Shown: in pieces, positions 58,876 through 64,000 of the stretch
How the letters are laid out: every line of letters begins with the position of its first letter
Numbering within the stretch: position 1 is the stretch's first letter
Origin: Gnetum montanum
Taxonomy: Eukaryota; Streptophyta; Gnetopsida; Gnetales; Gnetaceae
Assembly: GCA_015680685.1 (NCBI GenBank)
Contig: MNCI01011448.1
Coordinates: 215,500-279,499 of the forward strand
Direction: 5' to 3'
DNA length: 64,000 nucleotides
Notes under the pieces: generated by a model
The model's database searches: none
What the model was told of the DNA's origin: nothing
Seen by the model: the letters and a program-made list of their open reading frames with translations, nothing else
Position numbers and translations under genes: made by a program

Positions 58876-60870
58876 TGGAATCTTGGTCCATGTCACCACC
58901 ACACGCTCCAGCACCACGCACATCCACATGTCATGTAGCGTCTGCCACCACCAATTACACCAGGCATCTAGTAACCGTGCTCTCCTTTCTCATACAAATG
59001 GTGTTTTATGACATAGACATTTGTGGTTATTGCAATAACAGTGACATTACACTTGTTGACCTCCATGAAATGCTCTATTTACCTAGATTTTATGTATTTT
59101 ATATATAAAATCAATTTAGATTTGAGTTTTCAAAAGTCCAAAATAGGTTTTAGATCTCTTAGATCTCTTGGCCAACAAGCATCCCATTGATTAGACCAAT
59201 AAGTCATGGCCCTGTGCCTAGCATGGGCAATGTTGGCATCAACATATACATTCAATAACTTTCAAAGAAGAAATATTTCCTAGCAACAATGTCTTCTATC
59301 AACTACTCTAAATGCTAGTTTAATGTCTTCTAGTTAATAGATTATTCTTATTGAAAATTATCTTTCAAAAATTTTCCTAAGGACCATAGATATCTTTTGT
59401 GTCAAAGATATCTTTTTCAAGACATAGAAAAAGTTTGGATGAACTTTAGCTTCAATTGGATAAACATCTATCTTACTAAAGACACCTTATTTCATTCTAA
59501 AGACATCTTTCAATATTAAAGATTTCTATTTCACCATCCTAAAAAATATCTATACGACTTTTCAACTTCTAAAGAGTCTTAACAACTTCTACTAAGTTCC
59601 CAAAACCTCTACTAGGTCATGATAGCTTCTTTTTAAGTTCAAACATGCTAATAAAAGCTCATTTTTTTGTCATTACTTGCTCATAGATGTTTTTTCTTTG
59701 AAGTGTTAGAAACATCTTTGGATTAAAAGATATCTTTCATAATTAGTCAAAACTCTAATGTCTTTTGAAATATCCTTTAAAATTCATCAAAATTTTAGCT
59801 TCTATTGTCTACCATAAATAATCACAAGAAGGTCAAAGACAAAAATTCTATCGACTACAAGAGTTCCCATTTATACATTTTATGAAAAATTCTAAAACTA
59901 GGAATTTCAACCTCTTTCTTTTTTAGTTATATCCAAAACTTGAAAATGTTGAGCTTGTGAAATAATTTATAAAACCAAATTTCACAAACTAACTAGAAAC
60001 TAGAAGATCATCCTTAAATTAATAATTGTATTTTTTCTTCGTTTTTTTGGATATAATTGAACAAAGTAGATATTATAAGTTGTATAAAACATATAGATGT
60101 GCAATCTTCTACAAACTATCCCATATTAATTTGAGAGAATATAAAATCATACCTATATCTATGTGATTTTTCAATTTCAATATCTTTGTCTAGCTTTATA
60201 GTTACTATCATGGGAGTACTTTTATGTTTTTTATTTTTAAGCTTATACTTACCTACAAGGTTTTTGATACTAATCTAAAACCTTCCTTAAACATGTGCAA
60301 TTTTTTTTTCTTTTTCTCTTACAACTTTTCCCTCCCACATTTTTTTATTTGCCTTTTGACTTTTGTATTGCCTTTGTTGTTATATTGACTTTTTAGGATT
60401 GCTTATAAACCTTATAAGTATGCTATTTCGCTTATATGTACAATGAAATTTATGATGACTAGTTTGATTATGATTCATTTTGGTGTATCAACCTGTTTGA
60501 GATAATAGGTTGAATGAAGTGAGGTCCAAAATTGACAATGATGATAAAAGTAGAGTAAAAGTGGGAACCATAAGGATTGATTCATCATGATTTCTGATTT
60601 GAAGAGCAATTACCGATCGGCCTAAATTTTGGTGATCTGATATGTAACTGGTTGGTAAATCCCGGCTATGTGTAGCCGCTATTCATGACAATCGATAAAA
60701 GTGCTCACAATAAAAGAAAATTGAAAGAAAGAAAATATTTATCTTCTATTCTTGTGTAACCTAAAAACGAAACTGGAACGAAGCCAGCCGTGAACCGCAG
60801 CGCATCCATAGATTTTGGCCGAACATATCAATCTGGACCAAAGTAAGTGAAGGGCTACGCAGCGCAGGGG
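58876..60870. other. AT-rich intergenic region, nothing recognised
   Basis: About 2 kb without a convincing ORF, RNA gene or repeat seen elsewhere in the window. 59300-59800 is rich in CATCTTT and AAGACAT words (RAAGATATCTTT), suggesting an old decayed repeat. The last 250 bp become GC-richer toward the SOUL gene promoter. Confidence 0.6.
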
Positions 60871-60873
60871 CGC

Positions 60874-60880
60874 TATAAAA
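60874..60880 (+). promoter_or_regulatory. TATA box of the SOUL-like gene
   Basis: TATAAAA preceded by GCGCAGGGGCGC, 97 bp upstream of the ATG. The transcript should start about 30 bp downstream, giving a short leader of roughly 70 bases containing (CAG)n-like AGCAGCAGCAGC at 60899-60911. Confidence 0.75.
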
Positions 60881-60976
60881 GACCACTCAAACTATGACCA
60901 GCAGCAGCAGCAAGCCCTCCCATCCATTCACCTGAACCAGCCAGGCAGCCTTGGAGGGGCATCCAGATCTTCCATC

Positions 60977-61789
60977 ATGACGACGTGCATGACCTTCAGC
61001 ATAGTAGCCTTGTACACGTTGGTGGCGGCGGCTGGCGCTGCCATGGCCCAACGTGGGTCCAGCAGCGGCCCCACCTACGAGACAACGTACGTGGACCCAC
61101 ACGGGGCATTCCAGATCCGGCATTATGGTAAGGCCACGTGGCTGTCGTCATCGCAGCGCTCCAACACCTTCAGCAACGCCACCTCGGTCGGCCTGGAGCG
61201 CCTACGCTCCTACGTCGCCTCCGCCTCCGCAAATGACTCCTCCTCCACCAACACCACCACCACCACCACGCCCGTGCTCACCGACTTCTTCAAGCGCGGA
61301 CGCAAACGTCCCGGAAACGTGCGGCGCATCCGAGTGAGCATCCCTGCGCCAGAGCAAGCACGAGCACGGCGGCCGTCGCCCGAGTCGGGACTGAAATTGA
61401 AGCGCTGGCAGGAATTCGACGTGGCAGTGTCGCGCTTGAGCGACCGCGACTCCGCCGACGACGAAGCGGCCGTGGAGCAGCAGCTGCTAACTTTGGTAGG
61501 CGCTGTGACGGCTTCCCCTGCCAAAATGGCACACGGCAAGGGTGTCCCTGTGTTCAGCCTTGCTTCGTATGACAGCGCCACCGAGATGTGGGTCCACCTC
61601 AACCTCAACTCCACGTCCACGTCCACCTTCCAATCGCCATCACCGTCAGCACCAGCACCGCGTCAGACTGAGGCTGACTCTGCGACTGAGGCGGGGGCTT
61701 GGCCATGGCCATTTGCTGGTGCTGGTGGTGATGGACATGGACAGGGCTCCACTCCTGCGTCCGCACCCGCATCAGGAAAGCCTTGGTAG
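60977..61789 (+). CDS. Secreted SOUL/HBP family heme-binding-like protein
   Basis: Intronless gene for 270 residues, the only intact host gene in the window. Residues 1-24 are a signal peptide (FSIVALYTLVAAAGAAMA). The SOUL fold follows: YETTYVDPHGAFQIRHYGKATWLSS (34-58) corresponds to Y-E-x-x-x-x-x-G-Y-E-I-R-x-Y-x-x-x-x-W of plant HBP2-like proteins; TTPVLTDF (97-104) to M-T-A-P-V; IRVSIPAPEQ and LKRWQEFDVAVSRLS (139-155) to the central strands; VPVFSLASYDSATEMWVHLN (190-209) to the Y-x-x-P-N-E-I-W-x-P end. Family members bind heme or other tetrapyrroles; function here is not shown. Unusual features are a Ser/Thr-rich insert (82-98) and a Pro/Ala/Gly tail (211-270). GC and codon use differ sharply from the AT-rich surroundings. 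The start is supported by the signal peptide and the TATA distance. Confidence 0.85.
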   Translation: MTTCMTFSIVALYTLVAAAGAAMAQRGSSSGPTYETTYVDPHGAFQIRHYGKATWLSSSQRSNTFSNATSVGLERLRSYVASASANDSSSTNTTTTTTPVLTDFFKRGRKRPGNVRRIRVSIPAPEQARARRPSPESGLKLKRWQEFDVAVSRLSDRDSADDEAAVEQQLLTLVGAVTASPAKMAHGKGVPVFSLASYDSATEMWVHLNLNSTSTSTFQSPSPSAPAPRQTEADSATEAGAWPWPFAGAGGDGHGQGSTPASAPASGKPW

Positions 61790-63400
61790 GACTGCCCCTC
61801 TCCTTCATCCAAGATTAACATTAAGAGCCTCTCCCTTGTTGTCCCTGTCCCTGTCACTCGTCTCCAACTTCTCGCGCCAGCCATAATCTTTGTTCATCCA
61901 CCTTTCTATTACCGCATGTAAAAACATTTCTTACATGTTGGTATTATCCTTTTATTTATATTTGGCATAAATTTGTGCGATGTATGCATTTCAATATGGT
62001 TAACTGTCTTGGTTAAATACTCCCGTTCGCACTTTGCGAGTCACAGGTATCCTGCCTTATGTCTGCGATGAAATTTTAGTAATTGTTTGTTCAAATTCTT
62101 AAATCTACGACGGGCTCTCTATAAACTTCCATACTACCACCATTATTCTTTTTCAATAAAAAAATTTATCACAAAGCATGTATTCTACATGCAACCTGAT
62201 TTAATAGCTTCAATTTCAACCTCAACAATTATTTTTTAAATTAATCTTATAATTTAAATAATGAGGTATTAACTTTTTTGTAAGACTTTTGATTTGGAAA
62301 CTTCAAATTATCTATTTAGAAAGTTTGAATTTCACTCTATGTTGAGGAGATAATTGCTGTTAAAAAAAAAGTTTAGGTTACAACCCCCATTGCACAATCC
62401 CCAACCACAAAAGTAATCTTATATTCTTACTAAGTTTCAACTTTTTGTAATCCAAAATCATCATCATCATCCTAACTTTATCCCAACAAAATCAAACCGA
62501 TTACATGAGTTCTGTATCACCATCTACCTCTATGAAAAGTTAGATTTTTGTTTATTTGCACTTTCTTCAAATCATCTTCAATCATGTGATTATTGTACAT
62601 CGCATTTGGGGAATCCCCTAGCATCTACAAAATATGAAAAAGAAACTCATTCATGAGATTTGATAAGATTTTATAGCAAGTTGCCAACCTGATGATAACC
62701 CTCCTCCTCTCATATTCAAGCTTGGGACTAGCACTGATGGAGTTTATAATCTAAAACCATACTAGTTTTAAATCCTCTCTAAATTTATAATAACAAAAAA
62801 TAAGGGTATTTGTATGTAACCTAGTAAAAGTTGAACAAAGTTAGTATTATTATTTTGATTAATAGGGTTACATAATTTTCATTTTTATTACTATAAAATT
62901 AATAGTTTATTATTACTAGCAGTACATAAAAAGGAAAAGTTATTGAATAAAATTTTATTTGTAATATATTTTTAATGGTTTTAAATTATAGTTGTGAATT
63001 TACTTATTGATTAATATTAATATTGAACTCCACCAATGCTAGTCCCAAGCCCAAATACAAAAGGAGGGTTAGCATCAAGTTGGTAACCAACTGTAAAACC
63101 TTGCCAAAGTTCATGGATGAGTTCTTTTCCAAATTGTGTAAATCCTTGGGCATTTCCCAAATGCGATGTCTAGTAGTCACATGACCCAATTGTTGTGAAA
63201 AATGGGCAAGGGTGTATAAAGGTTGCTACTGCATAAACAAAGATCTAGCTCTTCATAGAGGCAAACAATAAAAAAGAGCTAATGTAACCAATCCCATTTT
63301 CTTGGAACAAGGCTAGAATGATGATGATGATGATGATAGTGATGTTTAATATTAATGTTTAAAAGTTCTCAAGTTGGGTATTAATGAAGATTGAACTCAT
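61790..63400. other. SOUL gene 3' flank and AT-rich intergenic DNA
   Basis: The 3' UTR probably ends in the first 150-200 bases, where T-rich and TGTA-type elements and TTGGCATAAATTTG occur; no single poly(A) signal stands out. The rest is AT-rich without convincing genes. A (GAT)n-type microsatellite lies at 63317-63338. Confidence 0.6.
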
Positions 63401-64000
63401 CACTTTTGATGAGTGGTGATGAGACGCGATTCGCATAGGCCACGATATCGCATCTTCCCTACGATATCACATACGCGATATCGCAGTCCGTCGCCATATC
63501 TATAAATAAGACGCGGCTCTCCCTTGTTTGCATAGATAGAATAGAAGTAGCGAAGCTCTAGCAATTTGACCACTCTAGAGATAGATTATTTTTCCCATGT
63601 TTGCCCGAAGTGTGGTGAATGTAATTGTACGGTGTCTTATTCGAGTGTGACATACTTGGATACACACATGACTGACAATAAAGATTGAGATTACTTCATC
63701 ATTGCAGTAGTCACTTTGTTATTTATTTATTTGTTTATTTAATTGTTATTTACTGCTTTCTCTCTTACCCTTAAACTCCTAGAATGTGGTATGAGTACGA
63801 CATGATTACGAGCATCTAAGGATGTGTACGATTAGTCAAGGAATCGGCTACTCATTGCAATGTGGAATGAGTACGACTTGATTACGAGCATTTAAGTGTG
63901 ACTACTTGGTAGCCCAGTGGCGTACCTAGGATCTGCGCTTGGTAATCCTAGTGGTAGTCATGCACAAGGTCCAAGATGTGTATGGTTGATCAAGGAATCG
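63400..64000 (+). repeat. Promoter-bearing repeat at right edge (probable LTR)
   Basis: Contains GCGATATCGC (63475-63484) and CGATATCG (63443-63450) palindromes, a TATA box TATAAATA (63501-63508), and AATAAA (63678-63683) about 180 bp downstream, an order seen in LTRs (U3-R-U5). From 63787 there are direct repeats: ATGAGTACGACATGATTACG recurs 75 bp later with one change, and GATGTGTACGATTAGTCAAG recurs at 63975. The element continues beyond the window, so its type is open. Confidence 0.4.

Noticed and set aside
58876-60870. tRNA or small RNA genes in the AT-rich stretch
   Set aside because: No cloverleaf, A/B box pair or other RNA gene signature could be recognised by eye.
61210-61626. Long minus-strand ORFs opposite the SOUL-like gene
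   Set aside because: GC-rich coding sequence produces open shadow frames on both strands; only the plus frame shows domain similarity, a signal peptide and a TATA box.

Overview
The window is nuclear DNA of a land plant with a large, repeat-rich genome. Evidence: Ty3/gypsy LTR retrotransposons of Tat/Ogre type (gag, protease, reverse transcriptase, two RNase H domains, integrase), LTRs of 1.4-2.0 kb, plant-type TATA boxes, GT-AG introns, and one GC-rich intronless gene for a secreted SOUL/HBP heme-binding-like protein. The species cannot be read from the sequence; a gymnosperm or fern-like genome would fit, as inference only.

About 56 kb is one nest of retrotransposons, read from LTR ends, target-site duplications (TSDs) and matching broken ends. 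Level 1 is element A (minus strand, 1-4210 and 54694 to about 56.5 kb). Level 2 is element O (minus strand, 4211-54693), inserted in A's leader between perfect AGATT duplications. Level 3 is element N (plus strand, 8634-39869), inserted in O's integrase: O's coding sequence stops at 39870 and resumes at 8633 with five bases present on both sides. Level 4 is element M (plus strand, 26543-36687), inserted in N's 3' untranslated region. Two solo LTRs of a further family sit on top: 163-1694 in A's pol region (perfect GCATT TSD) and 38345-39745 in N's 3' LTR. LTR lengths agree with these pairings: O 1664/1686 bp, N 1692/1682 bp (solo LTR removed), M 2017/2004 bp. O and N are each about 19-20 kb.

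The most unusual content is in O and N. Between protease and reverse transcriptase, where Ogre elements carry a spliced intron, both carry a long gene on the antisense strand (N 15.2-18.8 kb minus; O 44.6-48.25 kb plus). Two diverged copies share at least seven exons of nearly identical length (first visible exon 453 bp in both, fifth 144 bp in both) with donors at the same positions. The block is flanked by a minisatellite (core TATGACNTTAAACTAGCA), lies upstream of a conserved TTTTGTAG acceptor-like site before reverse transcriptase, and is absent from M, which also lacks pol. Spliceosomal introns can persist in a retrotransposon only when antisense to its genomic RNA, so this looks like a captured or co-evolved antisense passenger gene.

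All retroelement ORFs are decayed, mostly by C-to-T and G-to-A changes turning Gln and Trp codons into stops. Right of the nest are a small LTR-leader-LTR element (about 56.5-58.9 kb), gene-poor AT-rich DNA, the SOUL gene with its TATA box (60874-61789), more AT-rich DNA, and at the right edge a promoter-bearing repeat, probably another LTR.
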